64,000 bases of DNA from Bradyrhizobium sp. 139 (GTDB lineage Bacteria; Pseudomonadota; Alphaproteobacteria; Rhizobiales; Xanthobacteraceae), in the NCBI RefSeq assembly GCF_023074175.1, contig NZ_JADPKS010000144.1, forward strand, positions 62,001-126,000. The letters are read 5' to 3'. The position numbers were made by a program, and so were the translations under genes. Positions within the stretch are counted from its first letter, which is position 1. Every line of letters starts with the position of its first letter. Below are positions 1 to 9,391 of the stretch, piece after piece. The notes beneath the pieces are model-generated. The model was not told where the DNA came from, did no database searches, and was given only the letters and a program-made list of their open reading frames with translations.

Positions 1-5
1 GGGCC

Positions 6-992
6 TTGATGGTCGCGCTGCTGGTTGCGACGGGCTGGCCGGCACGCGCCAACGACTCGGCTGCGGAATTGTCGATTGGCGGGCTCAAGTTGGTACGCAC
101 CAATGACGTAAGCATGGAGAGCGAGAACCTTCGTATCGCACTCGACAGGATCAGCGTTCGCTATCAATTCACCAACGTCACCGCCAAGCCGGTCACGCTT
201 ACCGTTGCCTTTCCGCTGCCCGACATCGATCTGTCGGAGGCTGAGAACATTGCACTGCCGTCAAATGATCCGATCAATTTCGTCGACTTCGAGACCAAGG
301 TCGATGGCAGCCCGGCGCCGCTGACCGTCGATCAGCGCGCCATGGTTGGCAACAGGGATGTCAGTGCCCTGCTCCGCGAACTCAAGTTGCCGCTGCTGCC
401 GATTGGTGGCCGCGAGATCCGGGTAAGCGATCTGCCCGCGGCGACCCGGACCCGGCTCGCGGACGACGGACTTCTGATGCCGGCCGGGATGACTGACAAC
501 GGTCGCCAGCAGTATGCGCCGGGTTGGGTTATCAAGACCTCGGCTGTGCGCCAGCAGGTGTTTCCGCCCATGCGCACCGTCACGGTTGAACACCAGTACC
601 GGCCGAGCGTCGGCTCCAGTCCTGACACCATTCTACGCTCGAACCTGCGCCGCAGCAGCGCACTTGGTCAGGAAGTCGCGCGCTACCGGAAAGAATACTG
701 CGTCCAGGATGCGTTCCTCGCCGAGCTCGACAAGCGCGCGGGCGGTAACCAGATCAACAGCGCGAATTTGCAGGAGCGGCGCATATCATACGTGCTCAAG
801 ACCGGCGCGAATTGGGCCGGACCGATCCGGTCATTCAAGCTGACTATCGACCCAGGCGGCAGCGACCGGTTGGTGAGCTTCTGTCCTGGGCGGCTAAAGG
901 CATCGTCTGCTACTGGAAACACGCTTGAATATACGGCAAGCGACTTCAAGCCGGATGCCGACCTGAAAATCCTGGTGATCGGAATATTCTGA
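6..992 (+). CDS. DUF4424-like exported protein, 5' end probably outside window
   Basis: The reading frame is open to the left edge. The visible start (TTG at 6, ATG at 9) gives only a short hydrophobic stretch ending in an Ala-Arg-Ala type signal-peptidase site near residue 16, with no basic N-region, so the true start is probably upstream. The mature protein resembles the DUF4424 family of periplasmic proteins: an N-terminal beta-rich part with the pattern VAFPLPDID near residue 70, and a C-terminal part with two cysteines. Function is unknown. It converges on the kinase gene with only 9 bases between the stop codons, so it is probably not part of the T6SS operon. The family call is from memory of sequence style, with moderate confidence. 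Confidence 0.6.
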   Translation: MMVALLVATGWPARANDSAAELSIGGLKLVRTNDVSMESENLRIALDRISVRYQFTNVTAKPVTLTVAFPLPDIDLSEAENIALPSNDPINFVDFETKVDGSPAPLTVDQRAMVGNRDVSALLRELKLPLLPIGGREIRVSDLPAATRTRLADDGLLMPAGMTDNGRQQYAPGWVIKTSAVRQQVFPPMRTVTVEHQYRPSVGSSPDTILRSNLRRSSALGQEVARYRKEYCVQDAFLAELDKRAGGNQINSANLQERRISYVLKTGANWAGPIRSFKLTIDPGGSDRLVSFCPGRLKASSATGNTLEYTASDFKPDADLKILVIGIF

Positions 993-1001
993 GCGTGCCG
1001 G

Positions 1002-2807
1002 TCAATTGGTGAGCAGCACGTAGCGCGCGGCCGCGATGACAGTCAACTTGTTGCGCTGAGCCTCGCTTAGCGCCTGCAGGAAGAACGTGTCGGCAGCCAT
1101 CGGTCGCGGCTGGCGCAATGAGTCCAGGACCTGCGGGACCGCCACGACCAACAGCAATTGCGGACCGCTCGCGCGCGCTGTCGGGAGCGTAAATGAAAGT
1201 GAGTCGATGCCCGGCTTCAGAAGATAAGACAGACTCTGGACTTCGCCGCGATCCGACACCATGAGCAACTCCACCACGCGGTTGGCAAAGTTCTCAATGG
1301 TCCCATTGAGGGTTTCACCTCCCTTCAGCTCTGTCGCTGACAGGGTGATACGTGGCATTCGCGCCTGATCGCTCCCGATCTGACTCAAGAACTTGACGGC
1401 TGGGCATTGCGCCTGGGTCACTTGCCTGACGCCGATCGAAGCCTCGAAACCCTGCTCACGCCGAAACGCTTTGTCGAACGTGTCGAATGGGGCGGTCGAG
1501 ACACCGAACCCTTCGATGACAGCGGCATTTGGGCTCACGGCAATCGGCAAGACGAAGAAGCAGTCACCACCGGAATATTGGGCCACGTATTTGCGGATGC
1601 GCTCAGTTCGCCTTGGCCCATCGAGTGCCGGAGACGGCGTCGCTGTCGGCTGCGCGGACAACTTCTCCGGCTCTTGGCGTCCGGGCTGCGGTCCTGCGGG
1701 CTCGACCTTCGGCGGCACCATTGTTCCAGCGAGTTTCGGAGGCGGCGGCAAGACCGCGGTGCCGGGCGCTGACCAGACCAGCTTGTAGAAGGCATATCCG
1801 CCGCCGACCAGCAGCAACAGAGCCGCGACGCCCGCCCCCAGCCGGAGGCTGCGCGGACTCCGCGCGGTCGACGGCATCCTGTCCTGCGGCGCCGGCGCCG
1901 CGCTTTCCGGCCGCCGCAGCGGATCGAAGCCATATAACGGCGCGGCCGGCGTCTGGGCCAAACCGGCCGGCGTCCAGCTGTTGACCTCCCCCATGGTCGG
2001 GCGCAATGCCGGATCAGGCTGCAGCATCCGCTCCAGCAAAGGCCGGATGCGCATATCCACCGCGCCGAGATCGGGCACTCGCCGGCGCTTCTCCACCAAT
2101 TGAAACTGGCTGCCGCCCATGTCGAGTTTCTGTCCGGTCAGCGCATGGAACAGCACAAGACCGAGGCTGTAGACATCGGATTTCGCCGTCACGTCATTGC
2201 CGTACAACCCTACCTGTTCCGGCGATGCGTAGTTGTCCTTGCCAGCGAAGCCCGAGCCGATGATGGTCTTGTCACCCATCTGGGTCGACCGGGCGATGCC
2301 GAAGTCGATGATCTTGGCCCGCCTGACGTCGTCGAGCGGAACGATGATGTTGTCCGGAGAAACGTCGCGATGGATGATGCCGTGCCCATGCGCAGCCTCC
2401 AGTCCCGATGCGACGCGCTGCATCAGCTTGATCAGCGCCTCGAAAGTCAATGGTCCATCGTCAAGCATGTTCGAGAGCGAGCGGCCATTCACAAACTCCA
2501 TCGCGAGATATGGTCGCTGCAGCACCGGCTCCACGGTAAACAGGAAGTAGCGAACGATCGCATCATGCGGAAGATTGTGAAGTGCTGCGGCCTCTCGACG
2601 GAACAGCGCGAGCGCCGCCTCGTTTTCAACCATGTCGGGCAGCAGCATTTTCACCGCAACAGGCGATCCAGTCTGGATCTCACGGCATTTGTAGACCTCA
2701 CCCATGCCGCCCGCGCCGATCACCGCTTCGATTTCGTAAATGCCGTTGAGACGGGTGCCGGGCGGCATGCCCTGATAGGACGATCGGAACGGATCGTTCG
2801 GGGTCAT
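1002..2807 (-). CDS. ppkA: T6SS-associated serine/threonine protein kinase
   Basis: This is a 601-residue Hanks-type kinase. The glycine loop GAGGMG is at residues 31-36, the ATP-anchoring lysine in VAVK near 53, the catalytic HRD at 146-148 with the downstream Asn at 153, and the DFG at 168-170, so it should be active. After the kinase domain (about 24-280) comes a Pro-rich stretch, one transmembrane helix (about 325-345) and a C-terminal periplasmic region that I do not recognise. In the T6SS threonine-phosphorylation pathway, PpkA phosphorylates the FHA protein (or TssL in Agrobacterium) to switch on assembly and PppA reverses it. It is the last gene of the minus operon and overlaps pppA by 4 bases (ATGA), so the two are translationally coupled. 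Confidence 0.88.
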   Translation of the reverse strand: MTPNDPFRSSYQGMPPGTRLNGIYEIEAVIGAGGMGEVYKCREIQTGSPVAVKMLLPDMVENEAALALFRREAAALHNLPHDAIVRYFLFTVEPVLQRPYLAMEFVNGRSLSNMLDDGPLTFEALIKLMQRVASGLEAAHGHGIIHRDVSPDNIIVPLDDVRRAKIIDFGIARSTQMGDKTIIGSGFAGKDNYASPEQVGLYGNDVTAKSDVYSLGLVLFHALTGQKLDMGGSQFQLVEKRRRVPDLGAVDMRIRPLLERMLQPDPALRPTMGEVNSWTPAGLAQTPAAPLYGFDPLRRPESAAPAPQDRMPSTARSPRSLRLGAGVAALLLLVGGGYAFYKLVWSAPGTAVLPPPPKLAGTMVPPKVEPAGPQPGRQEPEKLSAQPTATPSPALDGPRRTERIRKYVAQYSGGDCFFVLPIAVSPNAAVIEGFGVSTAPFDTFDKAFRREQGFEASIGVRQVTQAQCPAVKFLSQIGSDQARMPRITLSATELKGGETLNGTIENFANRVVELLMVSDRGEVQSLSYLLKPGIDSLSFTLPTARASGPQLLLVVAVPQVLDSLRQPRPMAADTFFLQALSEAQRNKLTVIAAARYVLLTN

Positions 2808-3580
2808 GGTTGCGGCTCCCGATTGAGCGGAGATCTTGTCGCCTCCTGAGATCGTGGCGTCAGCAATCGCACGATCACAATCGTCACGTTGTCAAGTCCG
2901 CCACGATCAAGAGCCAGCGCGAGCATGTCATCGCAAGCCGCCTGGGCGCGTCGCGTAGCCGCGTGCTGCAGGATCTCCTCGTCCTGTACGTGCCTGGTCA
3001 GGCCATCGCTGCAGACGACAAAGATATCCTCCGGTTCGGCCGGGCCTGTCACCACCTCAAATTCTGGATCATCGGCGACACCGACGGCACGAGTAATGGC
3101 ATTGCTTGGCCAATCATTTACGTCTTGGCGCGACAGCGCACCTTCGGCGATCAGTTCCTCCAGTTCACTGTGATCATGCGACACTTGGCTAATTGCGCCG
3201 CGACTGATCAGGTAGACCCGGCTGTCACCCGCCCATAGGCAGGCATAGTAGCTATCGCGAACGAGCAGAACCGCCGCTGTGGTCCCAACGGTGGCACCCT
3301 GTCGTTCATGACTTAGCGCCAGTATCTGCTGGTTTGCGCTGAACAGCCGCTCCTCGCATTCCGCCAACAGGTCTGCGGCTGATTCTGGCGTGCCGATCGC
3401 GTCAAGCGACTGCACTACAATGCGACTGGCGAGATCGCCGGCCTCGTGACCACCCATACCGTCGGCGACCGCCCACAAGCCAACGTCGGTTCGTACCAAA
3501 CATGAATCCTCGTTCCGCTCCCGCACCCGTCCGGCATGGGTGACGCTACCAACATCGAACAAGGACGGAATATGCACCAT
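2804..3580 (-). CDS. pppA: PP2C-family protein phosphatase of T6SS
   Basis: A 258-residue PPM/PP2C phosphatase, a typical length for Stp1/PppA. Metal-binding signatures are visible: RxxNEDS near residues 21-26, the DGMGGHEAG box near 40-48, and the CSDGLT motif near 190. It is soluble, with no signal peptide. Within the operon it would dephosphorylate the targets of the adjacent PpkA kinase and so turn T6SS assembly off. It lies between tagF (6 bases upstream) and ppkA (4-base overlap), the usual post-translational control cassette of TPP-regulated T6SS clusters. Confidence 0.9.
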   Translation of the reverse strand: MVHIPSLFDVGSVTHAGRVRERNEDSCLVRTDVGLWAVADGMGGHEAGDLASRIVVQSLDAIGTPESAADLLAECEERLFSANQQILALSHERQGATVGTTAAVLLVRDSYYACLWAGDSRVYLISRGAISQVSHDHSELEELIAEGALSRQDVNDWPSNAITRAVGVADDPEFEVVTGPAEPEDIFVVCSDGLTRHVQDEEILQHAATRRAQAACDDMLALALDRGGLDNVTIVIVRLLTPRSQEATRSPLNREPQP

Positions 3581-3586
3581 CGCGCT

Positions 3587-4288
3587 TCATCCATTCCCGG
3601 ATGCCGCAAGGCCGAGATCACCGGTCAGCAGCGTGATATAGTGAAACGGATCTGGTAATCCGCGGCAACTCAGCGCCATTGGCGGAAAGCCTTCACCTCC
3701 GGCGGTCCACCAGAAGCTCGCCGCGGCGTAGACCTGCGGGTTGGCAGCACAAAGTGCTGCAAACGACCCCGCGAAGGCGTCGACCGCCGAAGCCCTCCCC
3801 ATTGCCGCAGTATCAAGCGAAGTGATCGGCGGATCGCCGGCGACGGTCTCCTGCAGTCGTGGCACCGCAAGCCGATCCAATGCATCGGAGATCTGCTCGA
3901 AGGTTGCGGCCCCATCCAGGGTCGAAAGTAGGAACACCTCCACTTGCCCGAACCAGTCGTCCTGCGGATCAATGCTCGGCGGCGGCAGCGAGACGGCCTC
4001 GCCGGTCACCGCATGCAGAGTCAAGGGATAGTATCGCCCCACCCCGTCAAGCGAGGGCATGATCGCACCCGCCACTGTCGTGCCGCAGATCGCGGCGCCG
4101 AGCCAAAACCGCCAGACCGGAGCGGTCAGAAAGGCCTGCTGCCATCCTGGGCCAAGCTGGTGGCGACTTGCTGACAGCGCAGCCTGGACCCACGGCTCCC
4201 AGGCTTCCAGGAAGCTGCGTGGCGTCGCGATCGCGATGAAATCGCGCTTTGCGCCGATTTTGCCGAATAGCCCGCAACGCATGGTCAT
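3587..4288 (-). CDS. tagF: TagF, T6SS post-translational regulator
   Basis: About 233 residues of the TagF (BMA_A0400) family. The start opens with an N-terminal MTMRCGLFGKIG pattern followed by the GRYYPLTL motif around residue 90, both typical of the family. The ATG at 4288 overlaps the tssM stop as ATGA; an upstream in-frame ATG at 4303 is possible but less likely. In other bacteria TagF represses T6SS assembly independently of phosphorylation by binding Fha or related proteins, sometimes as a fusion with PppA. Here it is a separate gene directly upstream of pppA. Confidence 0.88.
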   Translation of the reverse strand: MTMRCGLFGKIGAKRDFIAIATPRSFLEAWEPWVQAALSASRHQLGPGWQQAFLTAPVWRFWLGAAICGTTVAGAIMPSLDGVGRYYPLTLHAVTGEAVSLPPPSIDPQDDWFGQVEVFLLSTLDGAATFEQISDALDRLAVPRLQETVAGDPPITSLDTAAMGRASAVDAFAGSFAALCAANPQVYAAASFWWTAGGEGFPPMALSCRGLPDPFHYITLLTGDLGLAASGNG

Positions 4289-7200
4289 ATCCCGGTCGGG
4301 CAACGAAACTCGCGCAGCACTGACAAGTTCAGCGGGTTGCGCAACGATCCAGTCGAAATTTGATAGCTAAGCTCGCGCCCGGCGACGATGAAAGTCGCGC
4401 TGGCCGTTTCCGCTTTCACCACTAACGAGCCCGCCTCCAGCATCCGAAACAACGACCAGGGGCCAATGCGCTCAAGCACGGATGGCGGGCCGGTGTCGTT
4501 ACTGACTGAAATTGCCGTTCGCGGCGCGGGGCCCGGCCAAAGGACCGTCGTTGGCGAGTTGCTCTGTGGCTGTGGCGGTGGCGTAGGTTGCGGACCGCCG
4601 AACAAGGAGGAGGTCGCTGGTCCCGGTGTGGTTGGGCTCGTAATCGTGGTGCCGCCGATCTCGGTCTTGACGGTCACGCCTGGCCCGGCTGCTCCAGGCG
4701 GCCGGATCGCGAACGATACCGCCGGTACGCCGCCACCGGTCTGGAAGAAGGCGTCGCGGATATAGGCCGCATTCTGGAATTGCTTGAGCGTATCCGGCGA
4801 GAACGACCGACCAACGGGGCTCTCCTTTCGCCAAGCCCAGTCCGATCGCGACGTGTCGGCATAAGGTGCCAGGTACTGGGTGAAGAACTTGTCCATCACG
4901 CCGTTCGGACTGAACAATTTGGCAAAATCCGCCAGCGGGACTTCCTGGCTGCTGCTGCGGATAAACGGGTAGCGGTTGGTCACGGTCTGTTGGCACACCG
5001 GCGTGACCTGATCGCGCAACGTTTGAAGGATTTGCCCGGCGGTTGAAGCCGCAATGCTGCCTTCGAACTCCGCGGCTGCTGCTCGCAGCATGTCGGAGAA
5101 TGGCGGCGGCATCCGCGAGGCATTGTTGCGGAGCGCTGCGACCTGGGTCTGAAGCGCAGCAGTGGCCTGTGCGGTCAGTTGGGGATTCTCGATGATCAGC
5201 GTCAGGTTCTGCGCGATGTCGTTCAGGTTCGCGATCGTCGAGTCGATCGGCCGACGGGTGCTCTCGCCTTCGAGCGCCGCGTGGTAAGGTTTGAACTGTG
5301 CCTCGATCATCGCGCCAGGCGGTCCATCCTGGGCATTCGTGAAGAGTGCTGGCGCCGGTGCGGCAGCTGGCGCCGAAGCGCTCGCCGGCTTCGCCCGTTC
5401 CTTGGTTAGCATCGTCTCGTCGCGTACCGATTCCAGAATTTGCCGCATCGGCGAGGTCGGCGCCGAAAGCGCCCGCAGCACCTCATATTTCGGCTTGTCG
5501 GCGAGCAGCTTCTTCAGGCGCAGGCTCCCGAGCGCCGTTCGCCAGGTCGTCACGAAATCGTTGGAATAAATGCTTAGCAGATCGCCGGCCAGATTGTCGT
5601 ACTGCTGGTCGATGGCCGACTGCTGGCCGGCCTCCCCCAAAACCCATCGCTCCCGCTTCATCCGCTCAGACAATCCGGACAGCCGGGCAACGAACTTCTG
5701 ATGGAAGCCGTTATACGTGAAGAACTCAGGTACCCGCACGGCGTCCAAGGGACGCCCCGTCGTGGATTCGAACACAACACCCATGTCGGGTCCGCCATGG
5801 CGGTTGGCGATCCAGTCGCCAGCGTTCGATGCGCGAGCCTCCGATTTCAGAAACTCATAGGCGCGTTGCGACACGCTCAGGCGCGCCAAGGAACTCTGGG
5901 CCTGCTTGATCAACCGGCCGTCGAGTTCGACCAGCGGCTGCTGTTCGGTCTCGAGGTCGAACATTGCCACGAGGTTCTCGTCGAGCAGACGCCGCCCTTC
6001 CGCGTTGGTGGCGCCAGGATAGAGGTTATCCGCCCAGTCACGTTGCATCCAGGAGCGGATCAGCTCACGGTCTGGCGACTGCAGGCCGCCGACCATCAGA
6101 TAGACCTTGAGCGCCTCGTAGACGAAGGCAGGTTCGTTTATGCGCGCATTGAGCTGCTCCTCCAGGCGATACAGCAGGCGCGGCCGGAACATGCGCTCAA
6201 GCGCCGTATGATAGGCCGCCTTCGAGGGCGACAGCAGCCGGGCGTGCTGACTGAGCCCGTAGCGAGCCGACAGAGGCACCGACCCGCCGCGCGATCCATA
6301 GCCTGCCGGGGCATTGCGCAGCCGATAGAGTAGCGGCAGCACCTTGTCGAGATCATGATCGGCAATCAGCGTCTGCTTGATAAGTGGTGCGCCGGCGGCC
6401 GCATATTCGCTATCCGCCTGTAGGCTTTGCTCGATCAAATCGGAGTTCCGCTTGTAGCTCATCAGCCAGGCTGCGATCAGCCCGATCGAGACCAGGCCGA
6501 TCAATGACAGGGCCGCGGTTTTCAGAATGAGCGCGCGGCGCACCGCGGCACGGTCTGTCGAGACCCAGTCGGCTTCGCCGATGATGACCTTGGAAATCAG
6601 ATCGGCGAGGAAGAAGCTCTTGCCCGTGCCCGAATAGGATCCGGAACCGACCTCCTCAGCGCCGAACGTACGTGCCAGCGACCCGATCAATTGGTCGATC
6701 GGCGTGCCCTGCTGCGTACCCGAGGTAAAGTAGAAACCGCGCAGGTTCGCGTTCACGTGATAGCGCGTCGGCTCGAATATCTGGTTGAGGAAATCGTGGA
6801 TCTGCGGCTTGAGCCGCGCCATCTGTGCCGGAAAGCCGAACAATTGCACGCGGTGCTGGGGCGTCGGCTCGTCCTGCAGACGGTCGAGCGTCTCCTCGCT
6901 CAGGCGCTCCAGCAGACGGTCGAACTCGACCGGGATCTGCCCCACCAGATTCTGGGTCTTGTCGGCAGTCTGGAACGTGGCACCCCAGACCTGGCGGCGG
7001 CCGGCCTCCCCCAGATAGGCGAAATACTCGGTGAAGCCGGCAACGAGATCGGCTTTTGTAAATAGCGCGTAGACCGGGAAGCTGACCTTAAGCCTCTGAT
7101 GCAACTCAAGCAGGCGCATCCTGATGGCGTCGGCATGAAGTGCGAGCTCCTGCTTCGGCAGCGTCAGGATGTCTTCGATACTGATGGCGACGAGGACGCC

Positions 7201-7821
7201 GTTGATCGGCTGGCGCGATCGGCTTTTCTTCAGGATGTCCAGGAACGCCAGCCAGCTGTCCTTGTCGGCCTTGCTGTTGGAGTCCTGGGTGGTGTAGCGG
7301 CCGGCGGTATCGATCAGCACCGCCTCCTCGGTAAACCACCAATCGCAGTAGCGGGTACCGCCGACCCCTGCGATCGCCGCGGGCGTCGCCCCGCGCGCGA
7401 GCGGGAATTTGAGCCCGGAATTGACCAGTGCCGTGGTCTTGCCGGCGCCGGGCGGACCGATGATGACGTACCAGGGCAGATCGTAGAGATAGCCCGACTT
7501 GTTGCCGCTGGCGGTTTTCAGCGTCGCGAGCGCATCCTTCATGCGCTCCTTGAGCACCGGTTCATCGCTGACGGGCTGGTCTGCACCAGCAATGCCATCG
7601 GCAATCTCCTTGGCACCCTTGCGCCGCTTGAACAGATTGAAGCCGACGAAGCCTGCCACGGCCGTGGTGAGCAGCAGAATAGCGATCTGCCGGACGATAT
7701 GGTTCTCCAGCGGCCGCCAGTCGCCGAAGGCGATGAAGGGACCGGCGAAATAGATCACCGCTCCGAGCGAGCTGAGCCCGAGTCCGTAGAGAACAATGCG
7801 GAGAATGTCCTTGGCAAGCAT
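4285..7821 (-). CDS. tssM: TssM (IcmF), inner-membrane T6SS complex protein
   Basis: A 1178-residue IcmF-family protein. Two transmembrane helices occur near the N-terminus (about 8-33 and 43-64), then a cytoplasmic NTPase-like domain with an intact Walker A GPPGAGKTT at residues 122-130, and a third transmembrane helix near 440-465. A large periplasmic part follows, including a Pro/Thr-rich segment near 1040-1080 and a C-terminal beta domain that in other systems contacts TssJ. TssM and TssL form the trans-envelope complex. The intact Walker A suggests an ATP-binding subclass, as described for Agrobacterium. It overlaps tagF by 4 bases and lies 43 bases after tssL. Confidence 0.95.
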   Translation of the reverse strand: MLAKDILRIVLYGLGLSSLGAVIYFAGPFIAFGDWRPLENHIVRQIAILLLTTAVAGFVGFNLFKRRKGAKEIADGIAGADQPVSDEPVLKERMKDALATLKTASGNKSGYLYDLPWYVIIGPPGAGKTTALVNSGLKFPLARGATPAAIAGVGGTRYCDWWFTEEAVLIDTAGRYTTQDSNSKADKDSWLAFLDILKKSRSRQPINGVLVAISIEDILTLPKQELALHADAIRMRLLELHQRLKVSFPVYALFTKADLVAGFTEYFAYLGEAGRRQVWGATFQTADKTQNLVGQIPVEFDRLLERLSEETLDRLQDEPTPQHRVQLFGFPAQMARLKPQIHDFLNQIFEPTRYHVNANLRGFYFTSGTQQGTPIDQLIGSLARTFGAEEVGSGSYSGTGKSFFLADLISKVIIGEADWVSTDRAAVRRALILKTAALSLIGLVSIGLIAAWLMSYKRNSDLIEQSLQADSEYAAAGAPLIKQTLIADHDLDKVLPLLYRLRNAPAGYGSRGGSVPLSARYGLSQHARLLSPSKAAYHTALERMFRPRLLYRLEEQLNARINEPAFVYEALKVYLMVGGLQSPDRELIRSWMQRDWADNLYPGATNAEGRRLLDENLVAMFDLETEQQPLVELDGRLIKQAQSSLARLSVSQRAYEFLKSEARASNAGDWIANRHGGPDMGVVFESTTGRPLDAVRVPEFFTYNGFHQKFVARLSGLSERMKRERWVLGEAGQQSAIDQQYDNLAGDLLSIYSNDFVTTWRTALGSLRLKKLLADKPKYEVLRALSAPTSPMRQILESVRDETMLTKERAKPASASAPAAAPAPALFTNAQDGPPGAMIEAQFKPYHAALEGESTRRPIDSTIANLNDIAQNLTLIIENPQLTAQATAALQTQVAALRNNASRMPPPFSDMLRAAAAEFEGSIAASTAGQILQTLRDQVTPVCQQTVTNRYPFIRSSSQEVPLADFAKLFSPNGVMDKFFTQYLAPYADTSRSDWAWRKESPVGRSFSPDTLKQFQNAAYIRDAFFQTGGGVPAVSFAIRPPGAAGPGVTVKTEIGGTTITSPTTPGPATSSLFGGPQPTPPPQPQSNSPTTVLWPGPAPRTAISVSNDTGPPSVLERIGPWSLFRMLEAGSLVVKAETASATFIVAGRELSYQISTGSLRNPLNLSVLREFRCPTGI

Positions 7822-7864
7822 CTATTCGTACCTGTCGCAAACCACCTGACCCGGCGGTATCTGC

Positions 7865-9391
7865 TTATTCGCTGCGCTCGATAAAGATCTCGACGCGCCG
7901 GTTCTTGGCGCGTCCCTCGGGTGTCGTGTTGCTGGCGATTGGTGCATCGGCTCCTTTGCCCTCGACGTCGACGCGCGAACCATCGGTCAAGCCAGGCTTC
8001 AGTGCCGCGGCAACCGCCTTGGCGCGCTCGACCGACAACTCGAAGTTTGTCGGGAAGCGGACTGTGCGGATCGGCGAACTGTCGGTATGGCCGACAACCC
8101 GGATCCGTCCCGGCTCCTTGTCGAGGGTTGCTGCGACGCGAAGGGCGATCGGCTTGAAGCCGTCGAGGATGGTCGCCTGGCCCGATGCAAACAAGGCCAG
8201 ATCGCAGACCCTGATCACGATGAAACTGGGAGTCTGGTCCGCCGTCATGGCACAGGCGGTGTTCTCCTTCGCGAGCGCGTTGCGGATGCGTTGCAACTGG
8301 GTGATGCGATCCGGTGGCGGCGGAGGCGGCGGTGGCGGCGGTGGTGCAACGACCTGGCGCTTGAGCTCGATCGGGCCGGCCGGATGGAGCGCGAGCGCCA
8401 CCTCGGCAGCATTCTCTGCCCGCCCAGCGAGGAGCGTCCGCAGGACGAAATAGGACCCGGTCAGCAGCGCGGCGGCGACGGCCGCCACGAGCCAGACCGG
8501 AACGCGTAGACGCTGCCGGCGCCCCGCCAGCGCCTGCCCGCGCCAGTTGGGCGACAGGTCACTCATCGTCTTCGGCCGGACCCGGCGCAGCAATTCATAG
8601 AGGTTGCGCTGGATCAGCTGCAAGTTCGCAAGTCCGCCCCCTGACGTTCGATGAATGCCCTGAAAACCAAGCGCAAGGCAGGCGTGCTGAAGTTCGAGGA
8701 CCGGATAGTTGACCAGGGGATCGACCTTCAAATGGTCGAGGATCTCAAAGAAACGGACGCCGCCGACGCGCTCGCCGAAGAACCGGCTCAGCATCGAATA
8801 TTGCGTCCAGACGTGACGCTCCTCGGTTGGGATGTGCTGCACGATATCGTCGGCAGTGGCACACAGGATGTATTTAGCGGTGTTGGCCTGGTGCTCGGAA
8901 ATGCCCGCCGAACGGATGTCCTTCTCGAAGAATTTGAGCGCGTCTGCGACCTGCTCCATCAGGCTCGCGAATGACGCGCGCATGAGCGCCACCCGCAACC
9001 GACCGAGCAGTTGCAGCAACGGGCCCGCCGCGCGCATCACCGGATTGGCATTTGGCGCGACCAGATCGTCAACGCGCAGCGGCGGCCCTGGCGGCAACAT
9101 GGGTTGCGGCACCTGGCCTTGCGCGGGTGTCGAGATCCATTCCTCGGCTGGATGGCTGGTCGGGGCGGAGGCGTAGTTCGAGCCCTGCGGAACGGGCGAA
9201 AAGGATGGTGGTGGCGCTGGCGCGCCGGGAGAAGGTACGGGGGATGGCGAATAGGCCGGACGTGCCGCAGGCCCCTCGCCCGGCGGAGGCTGAGAGGTCG
9301 GCGCCGGCGGCAACTTCCCGCCGGGATTGGGACGGATGATCGTCCGTTCTCCCCGACCGAAAGGATTGACCGGCTTGTCCCTGTCGCTCAT
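7865..9391 (-). CDS. tssL: TssL (DotU) with C-terminal OmpA peptidoglycan-binding domain
   Basis: About 508 residues. Start chosen at the ATG (MSDRDKP) overlapping the tssK stop; an in-frame start at 9415 also exists. The order is: a Pro-rich cytoplasmic N-terminus (about 1-115), a DotU/TssL helical domain (about 125-300), a single transmembrane helix (about 320-345), an 11-proline run near residue 370, and a C-terminal OmpA/MotB-like domain with VGHTDSSP and NRRVEIFI motifs that bind peptidoglycan. This fused form anchors the membrane complex to the cell wall without a separate TagL. In Agrobacterium, TssL is the PpkA substrate. A phosphorylatable threonine in the N-terminal tail is possible (the TIIRP segment), but that is inference. 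Confidence 0.94.
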   Translation of the reverse strand: MSDRDKPVNPFGRGERTIIRPNPGGKLPPAPTSQPPPGEGPAARPAYSPSPVPSPGAPAPPPSFSPVPQGSNYASAPTSHPAEEWISTPAQGQVPQPMLPPGPPLRVDDLVAPNANPVMRAAGPLLQLLGRLRVALMRASFASLMEQVADALKFFEKDIRSAGISEHQANTAKYILCATADDIVQHIPTEERHVWTQYSMLSRFFGERVGGVRFFEILDHLKVDPLVNYPVLELQHACLALGFQGIHRTSGGGLANLQLIQRNLYELLRRVRPKTMSDLSPNWRGQALAGRRQRLRVPVWLVAAVAAALLTGSYFVLRTLLAGRAENAAEVALALHPAGPIELKRQVVAPPPPPPPPPPPDRITQLQRIRNALAKENTACAMTADQTPSFIVIRVCDLALFASGQATILDGFKPIALRVAATLDKEPGRIRVVGHTDSSPIRTVRFPTNFELSVERAKAVAAALKPGLTDGSRVDVEGKGADAPIASNTTPEGRAKNRRVEIFIERSE